Shown piece by piece: positions 30,548 through 39,806 of a DNA stretch of 64,000 bases; position 1 is the stretch's first letter; each line of letters begins with the position of its first letter. The translations under genes were made by a program, and so were the position numbers. Origin of the DNA: Enterococcus sp. CSURQ0835 (GTDB lineage Bacteria; Bacillota; Bacilli; Lactobacillales; Enterococcaceae); contig NZ_CACSLH010000011.1 in assembly GCF_902706605.1 (NCBI RefSeq), positions 1-64,000 on the forward strand, read 5' to 3'. The notes under the pieces are model-generated. The model was given only the letters and a program-made list of their open reading frames with translations. It was not told the DNA's origin and ran no database searches.

Positions 30548-31488
30548 TAATCCACCTGTTGTCCTTCCGTAACGTGTTGTCCGCTACCATTTAAAAATGC
30601 GCTGATCGCTTGTTTGCCTTTACCGGCCGGCTGCAATTCTTGGATCGCAAGTAACGTACCACCACCACAAGCGATCCACAATTCGTGTTTCGTTTTTTTG
30701 GCGATCACACCCGGCGCTGCAGTCGTGTGTTCTGGAACGACGGCGACTTTTGCGATCTTCCAACGCGTCTTGTCATAGGTCGTATAGGCGACAGGCCACG
30801 GATGCATGCCCCGCACTTTACAGTCGATTGCCTCAGCCGTTTGTGTCCAGTCGATTTTTTCTTCTTCTCGCGTGATATTCGGTGAAAATGTCGCTTGCGT
30901 TTCATCTTGCGGTGTTGGGGTCAACTGCCCTGCGATGATTTTCGGCAGTGTTTCCAATAATAAATCACGACCCGCTAAACTCAATTTGTCAAACATCGTG
31001 CCGACATCGTCTTGTTTTGTGATCGGGACAGTGACTTGACTGAAGATCCCGCCCGCATCCATTTTTTTCACCATTTCCATGATCGTGACACCCGTTTGGT
31101 CTTCGCCATTGATGATCGCGTAATGCACTGGTGCACCGCCGCGGTATTTTGGTAACAGCGAGGCGTGAACATTTAACGCGAACAAGCGGGGCACTGCTAA
31201 TAATTTCGTCGGTAAAAATTGACCGAACGCCGCAGTGACGATTAGATCCGGTTGTAGTTCTGCGATTTTTTCCATTTCGGGTGAACCGCTGATTTTTTCT
31301 GGCTGCAAGACTAGTAAGTCATGGGCTAGCGCGGCTTGTTTCACTGGGGTCGGCGTGATGATTTTTTTGCGGCCCACGGGGCGATCCGGTTGGGTGACCA
31401 CCGCTTGGATCTCATAGCCTGCTTTTAAGAGTCCTTCTAAGATCGGTACCGAAAATGCGGGTGTTCCCATAAATACGATTTTAGTCAT
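30547..31488 (-). CDS. fmt: Methionyl-tRNA formyltransferase
   Basis: Formylates initiator Met-tRNA using 10-formyl-tetrahydrofolate. 313 residues with FMGTPAFSVP, TQPDRPVGR, NVHASLLPKYRGGAPVHYAIINGE and an intact C-terminal OB domain. The ATG at 31488 is 9 nt from GGAGG; an in-frame ATG at 31494 is only 3 nt away. The start overlaps the end of def by 8 nt, so def and fmt are coupled. Confidence 0.95.
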   Translation of the reverse strand: MTKIVFMGTPAFSVPILEGLLKAGYEIQAVVTQPDRPVGRKKIITPTPVKQAALAHDLLVLQPEKISGSPEMEKIAELQPDLIVTAAFGQFLPTKLLAVPRLFALNVHASLLPKYRGGAPVHYAIINGEDQTGVTIMEMVKKMDAGGIFSQVTVPITKQDDVGTMFDKLSLAGRDLLLETLPKIIAGQLTPTPQDETQATFSPNITREEEKIDWTQTAEAIDCKVRGMHPWPVAYTTYDKTRWKIAKVAVVPEHTTAAPGVIAKKTKHELWIACGGGTLLAIQELQPAGKGKQAISAFLNGSGQHVTEGQQVD

Positions 31489-31972
31489 CAGCATGTGCCT
31501 CCATATATTCTTCTAATTTATCAGCCGGGATCTCTTCGATCAGCTGATCGATAAATAATTTTCCATCTAAATGATCGATCTCATGTTGGAAAGCTCGCGC
31601 CAAATAACCATAAGCGGTCACTTCCACTTCATCGCCTTCCCGATCAAAATAGCGAACCGTCACTTCATCGGCGCGCTTGACTGTTCCAAAACGTCCCGGG
31701 ATCGACAGACAACCTTCCACATCGATGTCTTCGCCTTTTTGCTCGATGATGATCGGATCGATCAAATCAAAGCGATCCCCTTCATCGATCTCAACGACGG
31801 CTACACGCAAATTTTTCCCGATCTGAGGAGCGGCTAGTCCGATCCCGTCATGAGCTTGCATCGTTTCATACAAATCATCTAATAATTCCACTAGCGCATC
31901 GGTCATGAACTCGACTGGCTGCGCTTTTTTTCTTAACCCATCTGCGGGATAAAGTACGATTGGATAACGCAT
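31481..31972 (-). CDS. def: Peptide deformylase (type I-like)
   Basis: Removes the formyl group from nascent peptides. 163 residues with the three metal motifs GIGLAAPQIG, EGCLS and HEIDH. The length and motif spacing fit the shorter type I (E. coli-like) form rather than type II. It precedes fmt in the standard def-fmt operon; its function reverses the Fmt-introduced modification after initiation. Confidence 0.95.
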   Translation of the reverse strand: MRYPIVLYPADGLRKKAQPVEFMTDALVELLDDLYETMQAHDGIGLAAPQIGKNLRVAVVEIDEGDRFDLIDPIIIEQKGEDIDVEGCLSIPGRFGTVKRADEVTVRYFDREGDEVEVTAYGYLARAFQHEIDHLDGKLFIDQLIEEIPADKLEEYMEAHADD

Positions 31973-32077
31973 AAACTCTCCTTTTCTAGTCGTGGCTGTT
32001 TGCCGGACTTACCTTTGCTTCCATAGTACACTACTTTGACCAAATTTATTTTGTTCGTGTGACTTTTTTTACGCGAC

Positions 32078-34474
32078 TTAAATAAAATACAGCGGCTCGT
32101 TATCGATCGAAACGAGTAAACCTTGGCGTTGATCTTTTTGGCTTTCGTGTAAGATCTCTTCTAACGTAGCGTGCAACTGCGGCTCGCGTTTGTATTTGAT
32201 GATCAGCTGGTAGTAGTAACGGTTTTTGATTCGCAAGATCGCACTGGGAGCAGGTCCGAGTAAAATACTTTGGGCGCTCAAGCTGCGTTTGAGTTTTTCA
32301 GCTAGTTGAAACGCTTTTTGCGCGGCTTTTTGTTCTTCTTGATGGGAGATCGTCAGTTTCACCGTGAAAAAATACGGCGGATAATCCGTTTGGTGCCGCA
32401 TCTTCATTTCGATTGGGTAAAAGGCTTCGTAATTTTGCTGCTTAGCAAGTTGGATCGCGTAATGGTCAGGGTTAAACGTTTGAATGATGACTTCCCCTTT
32501 TTTGGCGCCGCGACCAGCTCGACCACTAACTTGCGTCAACAATTGGAACGTCCGCTCACTGGAACGAAAATCCGGTAAATTGAGCGCCGTGTCGGCATTT
32601 AAGACTCCGACGAGCGTCACATTCGGAAAATCCAATCCTTTGGCGATCATTTGTGTTCCTAATAAAATGTCGGCTCGCCCTTCCCCAAACGTCTGCAAGA
32701 TTTTTTCATGGGCGCCTTTACGACGGGTCGTATCCACGTCCATCCGCAATACGCGCGCAGTGGGTAATAATTTTTCCAGCTCTTCTTGGACTTTTTCCGT
32801 GCCGGTCCCGTAATAGCGGATCTTGCCGTGACCGCAATTAGGACAGATGTGGGGGATCTTTTCTTCATGACCGCAATAATGACAGCGCATCGTTTTGCTG
32901 GTCATGTGCAACGTCAGCGAAATATCACAGTTCGGACAAGGCAAGACATAGCCGCAATCGCGACACATAACAAATGACGAATAGCCCCGCCGGTTCAGCA
33001 GCAATACACTTTGTTCGCCTTTTGCCAACCGATCAGATAATTTTTCTAACAGCTCCATTGAAAATGAGTTGGCGTCTTTTTTTTGCATCTCGCCTTTCAG
33101 ATCAACGACTTTAACGGTGGGCAGTTGCGCGTCTTGACTGGCACGCTTTTTCAGTGGCAACAGCTGGTACACGCCTTTTTGCGCTCGCGCTCGGGATTCT
33201 AATGACGGGGTCGCACTTCCTAAGACGACTGGACACTGATGATATTTTCCTCGCCAGATCGCTAAGTCTCGTGCGTGATAACGCGGCGATTCGTCTTGCT
33301 TGTAACTCGTCTCGTGTTCTTCGTCAATGATGATCACCCCAAGATTAGCTAACGGCGCAAAGATCGCCGAACGCGCACCGACCACTACATGAGCCTCGCC
33401 GCGTTCTAACTTGCGCCACTCGTCATATTTTTCCCCTTGTGACAAGCCGCTATGTAACACGGCGACTTCCGAACCAAAGCGCGCTTTGAAACGCGTCACC
33501 ATCTGAGGCGTCAACGCGATCTCAGGCACTAACATCATCGCGGTCTGTTGGCGAGCTAACACATCGGCAATCACTTGAAGATACACTTCCGTCTTCCCGC
33601 TTCCGGTCACACCTTCTAACAAAAATACTTGCGCTTGCTGCTTTTTGACTGCGCTTGTGATCGCTTGTTGGGCCGCTTGTTGTTCAGTGTTCAACGTCAA
33701 CGCGCTCGTTTGAGTAAATTCTCTTTCCGCAAATGGATCACGGTAGCGTTCAAAGTCTTTCAGCTCGAGCCAACCTTTTTGGGCTCCTTGTTTTAACACG
33801 GCGGCACTGAACTGTTTAAGTTCACTGACTTTTATGTACTGCTCAGCCGGCATTGTCTGTAAAAAATCCACCAAGGCGAGTTGCTTAGTCGCACCTTTAC
33901 GGATCGCGGCGCGTTCTTTGGCTAAAGCTTCCACTGACAATGTCCGTTTGAGATAGCGTTCGGTTTTGACTTTGTTTTTCGTGTGAACTTCGTATTTGAC
34001 CTCGACTTGATCGGCTGCTCGCCACTTGGCTAATTGATTCAGCCAGCCGCGTTCTTCGGCTAACGTCCACGCGATCTCTTTTTCGCCCCCAAATAATTCT
34101 AAAATCGCCGGGTCCGCTTGTTTTACGACGATCTTTTTTTCGTAGCTCGCTTTCATGACACTGGGCAACATCGTCTGTAAACACGTGATCTTAAAGGCAA
34201 ACGTCACTTCTTTCATGTAATCAGCCAACGCCAATAGTTCTGAATTTAAGACCGGCGCCAAATCCAGCACGCGCGTGATCGGTTTTAAATTTTCCGGGGC
34301 TTCAGTTGCCGCTAGCTCCTTGATGGCTACGACAAATCCTTGCACTTGCCGCGGACCAAAACTGACCTCGACCCGCATGCCGCATAACACTGCAAGCTCC
34401 GGCGGGATCAAATAACTAAACGGCTGATCCGTTTGCATCGCCGGGACATCGACGATCACTTCCGCGATTTTCAT
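32078..34474 (-). CDS. priA: Primosomal replication restart helicase PriA
   Basis: 3'-to-5' SF2 helicase that recognises stalled forks and reloads DnaB. 798 residues: N-terminal DNA-binding domain, helicase core with GVTGSGKTEV and DEEH, the inserted zinc-binding Cys pairs (CRDCGY, CPNCD, CHYCGH, CPNCGH), and C-terminal helicase motifs (LGTQMIAKGLDFPNV, VSGRAGR). SD GAAGAAGGAG is supplied by the last bases of a 99-nt tandem repeat directly upstream. In many Firmicutes coaBC precedes priA; it does not here. Confidence 0.96.
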   Translation of the reverse strand: MKIAEVIVDVPAMQTDQPFSYLIPPELAVLCGMRVEVSFGPRQVQGFVVAIKELAATEAPENLKPITRVLDLAPVLNSELLALADYMKEVTFAFKITCLQTMLPSVMKASYEKKIVVKQADPAILELFGGEKEIAWTLAEERGWLNQLAKWRAADQVEVKYEVHTKNKVKTERYLKRTLSVEALAKERAAIRKGATKQLALVDFLQTMPAEQYIKVSELKQFSAAVLKQGAQKGWLELKDFERYRDPFAEREFTQTSALTLNTEQQAAQQAITSAVKKQQAQVFLLEGVTGSGKTEVYLQVIADVLARQQTAMMLVPEIALTPQMVTRFKARFGSEVAVLHSGLSQGEKYDEWRKLERGEAHVVVGARSAIFAPLANLGVIIIDEEHETSYKQDESPRYHARDLAIWRGKYHQCPVVLGSATPSLESRARAQKGVYQLLPLKKRASQDAQLPTVKVVDLKGEMQKKDANSFSMELLEKLSDRLAKGEQSVLLLNRRGYSSFVMCRDCGYVLPCPNCDISLTLHMTSKTMRCHYCGHEEKIPHICPNCGHGKIRYYGTGTEKVQEELEKLLPTARVLRMDVDTTRRKGAHEKILQTFGEGRADILLGTQMIAKGLDFPNVTLVGVLNADTALNLPDFRSSERTFQLLTQVSGRAGRGAKKGEVIIQTFNPDHYAIQLAKQQNYEAFYPIEMKMRHQTDYPPYFFTVKLTISHQEEQKAAQKAFQLAEKLKRSLSAQSILLGPAPSAILRIKNRYYYQLIIKYKREPQLHATLEEILHESQKDQRQGLLVSIDNEPLYFI

Positions 34475-34486
34475 TTTGTAGGTTCT

Positions 34487-34717
34487 CCTTCTTCATATTA
34501 AGGTAATCAGTTTTTTGACAAAAACTTAGTTTGATCTTCAGGCCGCATACCATTCCACTAATACACTTCAAAGTGGAACTGGCTTCCTTCTTCATATTAA
34601 GGTAATCAGTTTTTTGACAAAAACTTAGTTTGATTTTCAGGCTGACATACCATTCCACTAATACACTTCAAAGTGGAACTGGCACCCTTCTTCAATTTAT
34701 GGTAATCAGTTTTTTGC
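34487..34717 (-). repeat. 99-nt tandem repeat upstream of priA (2 full units, 1 partial)
   Basis: Unit 1 34487-34585, unit 2 34586-34685, partial unit 34686-34717; period 99-100 nt. In the priA direction each full unit holds a conserved stem (CCAGTTCCACT...AGTGGAATGG) with a ~12-nt loop, the run CTAAGTTTTTGT, a TTGTCA-N15-TAATAT promoter-like pair, and ends in GAAGAAGG. The unit nearest priA supplies its SD. A diverged copy lies at 41882-42010. Function unknown. Confidence 0.9.
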
Positions 34718-34724
34718 ATCAGAA

Positions 34725-34763
34725 TAAAAAAAGGAAACAGGTGTAAACACCTGAATTCTTTTT
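34725..34763. terminator. Possible terminator hairpin
   Basis: CAGGTG-TAAA-CACCTG with T-rich flanks on both strands, between the rpoZ terminator and the repeat array. Could act as a second terminator or as a palindromic operator for a priA promoter. Confidence 0.45.
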
Positions 34764-34789
34764 ACCACTTCACTTAGATTGATTAAATA

Positions 34790-34838
34790 AAAGCGAGAAC
34801 GATTCAGTTGTAAAACAACGTCAAATCGTTCTCGCTTT
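34790..34838 (-). terminator. Rho-independent terminator of gmk-rpoZ
   Basis: Perfect 15-bp stem AAAGCGAGAACGATT/AATCGTTCTCGCTTT with an inner GTTG/CAAC; T-rich on exit. It uncouples gmk-rpoZ from priA. Confidence 0.92.
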
Positions 34839-34923
34839 GTCTCTGAAATCTTAGCTAGTTACTTTTTTCTAGCAAATTGAAAAGCAACTCACTTTAAGTT
34901 GAGAAAAGTGTCAACACCTGCTC

Positions 34924-35229
34924 CTAGCTATTTTTTTCATCATGGACACGCGCTTCGAGTTCACGTCGTTCGCGGTCTTGTTGCATTTTACGGTCTTCTG
35001 CTTCTAATTTCAAACGTTCCCGTTTCACTTCTGGATGTGGATCACTGATCACCGTTCCTGAATCGATTTCTTCTAAAGCTTGGCCAACACTTTTGACTGA
35101 TTCAAAATTATCTAAGGTTGGTTGGGCTCCTAGATCTAGTTCGTGCGCACGTTTACTGGATAAGATCACCAGTGAGTATTTTGAGTTGACATGGTCTAAC
35201 AACGTATCGATTGAAGGTCTTAACATCAT
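34924..35229 (-). CDS. rpoZ: RNA polymerase omega subunit
   Basis: Small RNAP assembly subunit. 101 residues: [30 protein letters not shown] is the omega signature, with an extended charged C-terminal helix ([20 protein letters not shown] region) seen in lactic acid bacteria. SD AAAGGAG lies 10 nt from the first of two consecutive ATGs. It starts 4 nt after the gmk stop. Confidence 0.95.
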   Translation of the reverse strand: MMLRPSIDTLLDHVNSKYSLVILSSKRAHELDLGAQPTLDNFESVKSVGQALEEIDSGTVISDPHPEVKRERLKLEAEDRKMQQDRERRELEARVHDEKNS

Positions 35230-35233
35230 AAGC

Positions 35234-35860
<627 letters not shown>

Positions 35861-35886
35861 TCATGGTCTTTTTTTAGCTAACGACT

Positions 35887-35915
35887 ATTGTGCACTTTTT
35901 TAGCATAAATTTCAA
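35887..35915 (-). promoter_or_regulatory. Promoter of gmk-rpoZ
   Basis: -35 TTGAAA (35910-35915), 17-nt spacer, -10 CACAAT (35887-35892) on the minus strand; -10 matches 4 of 6. Confidence 0.5.
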
Positions 35916-35938
35916 GTACCACTTTCTTGTGAAGCCCA

Positions 35939-35962
35939 TAAAAGCGCGGTGCGAACCGCTTT
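35939..35962 (-). terminator. Hairpin after yicC
   Basis: AAAGCGGT-TCGC-ACCG plus GCTTTTA forms a compact stem 15 nt after the yicC stop; the T tract is short, so efficiency is uncertain. Confidence 0.5.
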
Positions 35963-35976
35963 AGCTGAGAAAAGTT

Positions 35977-36855
35977 TTATTCGACATTTTGGATCTGCTC
36001 GCGGATCTTTTCCAAATTCGTTTTAGCAGCCACCACACTGTTTTTGATCTCGATCGCACTAGATTTCGAACCGATCGTGTTGACCTCGCGATTCATCTCT
36101 TGCAATAAAAAGTCCAACTCACGCCCCACCGGACCCGTTTGTTCCAACAGCTGCGCCAATTTTTTCAAATGGATCGCCAGCCGGTCCAGCTCTTCATGGA
36201 TATCCCCGCGTTCAAGTAAAATCGCAAGTTCCGTCAACAAGCGCTCTTGGTCGACTGTTGCACTCAAATACGTTTGCAGTTTCGCTTCGTAACGCGTTTT
36301 GAATTCTGCTTCGTAGACCGCGACAAAACGGTTTAGCTCTGTCAAGATCTGCGTCAATTCCGCTTGTTGGGCCAGTAAAACTTTTTTAATCCCGGCACCT
36401 TCTTGCTCACGGCTTTTGATCAATTGGTTCAAGGCGATCTCAGCAGCTTCTAACGCTAATTCATTCAAACTAGCCGTTTCATTTTCTTCTTCGATCGTGA
36501 CATAAGCCGGATCAGCAATGACTTTTAGCAACACTTCTTGCGGATCGATCCGCGCGCCATAATGTTTTTGTGCGCCGGCCGTCAGTTGTGCCACTAATTG
36601 ATCGGCCAGCTGCCAATCGATCACGACTTTTTTCCCTGTTTGCCCCAGCGGCTGAACGGTCACGAAAAATTCGATCCGACCACGTCCCAGTTTAGCTTTT
36701 GCTAATTGGCGCAACTCCACTTCACTGGCATTGAGTTCTTTAGGCAAACGAAATTGGAGATCTAAAAAGCGATTGTTGACACTTTTGATTTCGATTCGGA
36801 CTTCAGATCGTTCATTGGCGACTTGCGCTTGGCTGTACCCTGTCATACTTTTCAT
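35977..36855 (-). CDS. yicC: YicC/YloC-family endoribonuclease
   Basis: 292-residue member of the YicC family, whose E. coli representative is an endoribonuclease acting on small RNAs. Characteristic start MKSMTGYSQA, then IEIKSVNNRFLDLQFRLP, and the C-terminal ERGDIHEELDRLAIHL and FLLQEMNREVNTIGSKS. In Bacillus the homologue yloC lies upstream of gmk, as here. Start 12 nt after the preceding gene's stop, with GAGG about 10 nt upstream. Confidence 0.93.
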   Translation of the reverse strand: MKSMTGYSQAQVANERSEVRIEIKSVNNRFLDLQFRLPKELNASEVELRQLAKAKLGRGRIEFFVTVQPLGQTGKKVVIDWQLADQLVAQLTAGAQKHYGARIDPQEVLLKVIADPAYVTIEEENETASLNELALEAAEIALNQLIKSREQEGAGIKKVLLAQQAELTQILTELNRFVAVYEAEFKTRYEAKLQTYLSATVDQERLLTELAILLERGDIHEELDRLAIHLKKLAQLLEQTGPVGRELDFLLQEMNREVNTIGSKSSAIEIKNSVVAAKTNLEKIREQIQNVE

Positions 36856-36867
36856 CTACCGCTCGCC

Positions 36868-37089
36868 TCATTTCATTTCGGTCAAGGCTTTTTGTAACGC
36901 TTCGAACTCTTCATTAGACAACGTTACACCTTTGCCCATTTTTTCATGGTTCGGCGCCCAATCTCGCAAATCAAATTTCGGTGGTCGCCCGTTCCAGCTG
37001 ACTAAGTTCAATTCTTTCCGCCAGCCTTTGGGATTTTCTGATAAAACAGCGATCTCTTCTACGATCTCATAACTAAATTCTTGTGCCAT
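36868..37089 (-). CDS. PC4/YdbC-family ssDNA-binding protein
   Basis: 73-residue protein beginning MAQEFSYEIVEEIAVLSE and containing the WRKELNLVSWNGRPPKFDLRDW segment typical of the bacterial YdbC homologues of eukaryotic coactivator PC4. Lactococcus YdbC is a dimeric single-stranded DNA binder. CAGGAGGAA precedes the ATG; the frame runs open further upstream but overlaps the patatin-like gene. Lies 2 nt after the patatin gene, before yicC. Confidence 0.85.
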   Translation of the reverse strand: MAQEFSYEIVEEIAVLSENPKGWRKELNLVSWNGRPPKFDLRDWAPNHEKMGKGVTLSNEEFEALQKALTEMK

Positions 37090-37091
37090 CT

Positions 37092-38684
37092 TTATTCCTC
37101 CTGTAAAAAAATCAAACACCACGCCAGCAGCTGCAGCTTCGGCAAACGTCGGCTCGTTGGTCGATCTGTCTGTTGCTTCAGCGCCGCCACTAATCGCGTC
37201 ACTTGCTGATAATCTGAAAAAAAGTTGTGGGACTGCCAATACGTTTGCCACTGCTCTTGGACCGTCCATGGACCTGGCTGCGGCTGAGTGCTTTTTAGTT
37301 GCGCGAATAATTCTGCGGTAAATTCTGCGACCGAATACGGCTGAAGGGGAGAGACTTTCAGCCAGCGCCCCCACTGTTCTAAGAGCGGCAAACAAATTAA
37401 TTCTAATGGTGCTGAGCTACTCGCTTGCAGCGTTTCTAAAGTAATCGGCAGTCGGGCTTGCAAATAACGAATTAAACGGGCCGAAAGTTGGCGCAGCTCC
37501 GTTTCACTAGTAAAAGTATACCACGTGCCCGGCAAGTCTTCTAATTGCCGCTTTGTTTCCAAGTAGCCTAATGTCAAGTTCCCTTGGCAGCGAGAAGTTT
37601 GAAACAACAGCAGATCCCCCAAATTCCAATTCGTTTTCCATAAATTTTGCGCGATCTCATCTGGGACAGTCACTTTGCGATCGATTCCTGGACCGTGAAT
37701 GTCTAGTGTGATCAACTCGGTAGCGCCAGCTTTTAGCGCAACGTCTTGAGGCAAATTATTACGATACCCGCCATCGACATAGTACGCATCTGCGATTTTT
37801 TCGACTGCCATCAACGGGAAAAATGCCGAAGAAGCTAACAACCAGTCGATCATTTTAGCGGGCGGCTCGTGATTTAACTGCACGATGACTTCGGTGAAAC
37901 TCGGTACGCGCGTTGTCACGATAGCTAACGGGATGCCGCTTTGCAACGCAGTGAAATCGATTTGACTAGCTAACAATTCCCGCAGCGGTTCCGTTGACAA
38001 GCCCCCAGTCCGCAAAGCCGTCGTAATAAAATTGCGCAACAAATCCAATTGCGCTGAAAAGTCTGCATCATCTAACTGCTGATACGTAAAAGCTAAGACT
38101 TGACTCGTCTCGATTTTTTCCCATAACGCTCGCGCCGCTGCCACATCATTTTGCGCGATCAATGCACCGTTTAACGCACCAACGGAAGTTCCTGCGATCA
38201 AGTCAAAGGGGATAGCTTTTTCTTGCAACGCTTGCCAAGCCCCGATCTGATAAGCCCCATGCGCCCCACCACCGCCTAATACTAGGCCCGTGTGATACGC
38301 TAACTTTTTGCTAAAGCCATCAGTGGTCTGCTGGTAGCCGTGACGTTTGAACCACGCCGCTAGCTCATGGGGAGCAGTTAGTTCAATTGTCAGCTGGGTG
38401 ACAAATTTTTGCCGAGCGGCGGTCTCTACTAGCTGCAAGATCTTCCGCCAACTGAGTGTCGCCGTTTGAGGAGCTAATACATTCGTCACTCGCCAAACTC
38501 GTTTCTGCGTTTGAACGGCCACAAAAAGCTGTGCACTTTGACCGGTCACTAAAAAGACGGTCGGTGCATTGCGCATCGCGGTGCGGGCTTTTTTTTGCGT
38601 CGGATAAAACGGCCAAAGCAAGCGACTCGTCAAAAATTTAGGATTTGTCAGCCGCTGACTCGGGTAAATTTTTTCGACTTTCAT
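37092..38684 (-). CDS. Patatin-like phospholipase family protein
   Basis: 530 residues. The central patatin domain (about 130-320) has the oxyanion glycine run [13 protein letters not shown], the nucleophile motif GTSVGALNG and the catalytic Asp in DGGYRNN. An N-terminal ~125 residues and C-terminal ~190 residues are not recognised; similar architectures occur in Lactobacillales. No signal peptide, so presumably cytoplasmic. Substrate unknown. SD AGGAGG precedes the ATG. Confidence 0.88.
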   Translation of the reverse strand: MKVEKIYPSQRLTNPKFLTSRLLWPFYPTQKKARTAMRNAPTVFLVTGQSAQLFVAVQTQKRVWRVTNVLAPQTATLSWRKILQLVETAARQKFVTQLTIELTAPHELAAWFKRHGYQQTTDGFSKKLAYHTGLVLGGGGAHGAYQIGAWQALQEKAIPFDLIAGTSVGALNGALIAQNDVAAARALWEKIETSQVLAFTYQQLDDADFSAQLDLLRNFITTALRTGGLSTEPLRELLASQIDFTALQSGIPLAIVTTRVPSFTEVIVQLNHEPPAKMIDWLLASSAFFPLMAVEKIADAYYVDGGYRNNLPQDVALKAGATELITLDIHGPGIDRKVTVPDEIAQNLWKTNWNLGDLLLFQTSRCQGNLTLGYLETKRQLEDLPGTWYTFTSETELRQLSARLIRYLQARLPITLETLQASSSAPLELICLPLLEQWGRWLKVSPLQPYSVAEFTAELFAQLKSTQPQPGPWTVQEQWQTYWQSHNFFSDYQQVTRLVAALKQQTDRPTSRRLPKLQLLAWCLIFLQEE

Positions 38685-38744
38685 AACAACCTCCTGTCAT
38701 TATTAGCAGCCCTTTATAGCAAGGCCTCCTACATTACGGTCATA

Positions 38745-38780
38745 AAAAACAGGTGCGCCGCAAACGGTCCACCTGTTTTT
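38745..38780. terminator. Bidirectional terminator-like stem between srtA and the patatin gene
   Basis: AAAAACAGGTG and CACCTGTTTTT (38745-38755 with 38770-38780) form an 11-bp stem; T runs on both strands. It follows the srtA stop by 14 nt. Confidence 0.88.
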
Positions 38781-38793
38781 ATTTTTGCTTTCT

Positions 38794-39513
38794 TTAGTAT
38801 GTGCGTTGCGCCATTTGGAAAGCGTTCAACATTTCAGTCGAGGCCTTTTTGATCGGCGTGACTTTTTTCAACTCACCTTGCACGACGATCCGAGTCACCC
38901 CTTCAATCTCACCACACGTTACCAGCGTGATCTGTTTTTTATCCGGCAACGTATCCAAATACTGGACTTCCGTTGGCTGCACCCGAACTTTCAACGTCGT
39001 ATCATACGTGTAAATATTTGTGAGGTCCGTAATGAAGATCTGATCCCCGACATTCATGCGTTCTAGCGGCGTAAACAACAACTCCGGCTCAGCAGCTCGA
39101 TGACTGGCTAAGGCGTAGTTGCCTTCACCCATTTTTTGATCAGGCTCCAAAGTCCCCGCACCATAGAGCAACGCTTCATTGGATAAGCCTTTAAAAATTG
39201 GCAAATTGATCTTGACAGAAGGGATCGCCACCCCGCCGATCACCGGCAGTCGTTTGTTACTCAGCTGCGCTTGGATCACCGCTTCGGTACTGGCAGGCTG
39301 GACTGCATCAAAATCAAATGAAGCTGCCTGCTGCGCGTTTTTTGCGATTTGATCTTTCGTCACGTTGGCAACAGCATACTTCTCACCATTATGTTGGATC
39401 AAGAAATTTTTGATTTGATTGTTGAAGATCAGCGCCAAGCCGACTAATAATAAAAGCAGCAACAAGCCGTTGATCAACCAATTGCGTTTTCTGCGCTTTT
39501 TTTTGGGTGCCAT
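38794..39513 (-). CDS. srtA: Class A sortase
   Basis: Membrane-anchored transpeptidase that links LPxTG proteins to the cell wall. 239 residues: basic N-terminus, one transmembrane helix (about 11-30) and a sortase barrel with catalytic His in ALASHR, Cys200 in LVTCGE and Arg208 (TRIVV). The PSVKINLPIFKGLS and GAGTLEPDQKMGEGNYALA segments are class A features. AGGAGG precedes the ATG. Stand-alone, with no LPxTG substrate in the window, as expected of a housekeeping sortase. Confidence 0.94.
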   Translation of the reverse strand: MAPKKKRRKRNWLINGLLLLLLLVGLALIFNNQIKNFLIQHNGEKYAVANVTKDQIAKNAQQAASFDFDAVQPASTEAVIQAQLSNKRLPVIGGVAIPSVKINLPIFKGLSNEALLYGAGTLEPDQKMGEGNYALASHRAAEPELLFTPLERMNVGDQIFITDLTNIYTYDTTLKVRVQPTEVQYLDTLPDKKQITLVTCGEIEGVTRIVVQGELKKVTPIKKASTEMLNAFQMAQRTY

Positions 39514-39806
39514 CCAGCTACCTCCTTTTTATTTATCATACCATAAACAGTTTAAGTTTCTCTTAGTTGCTTACTCATCTGAACCCGATTTGAAAGGTCG
39601 ACTTCACTGCCATGATACTCACATTCGCAAGCTTTGTCTATTTTTTCGTTACGCGTTCATTTTGGTTTTTTTTGCTCATTTTTAACTAGCTGCTGTGTTG
39701 CAGAAAAAATGAAGGCTTGTAATCTAATTTTAAAATAAAAGAAACGAGCTTTTTTTTTGGCGTTGCGTTAAAATAAGTGTGACTAAAAGTGGGGAGGGGA
39801 AACAGC

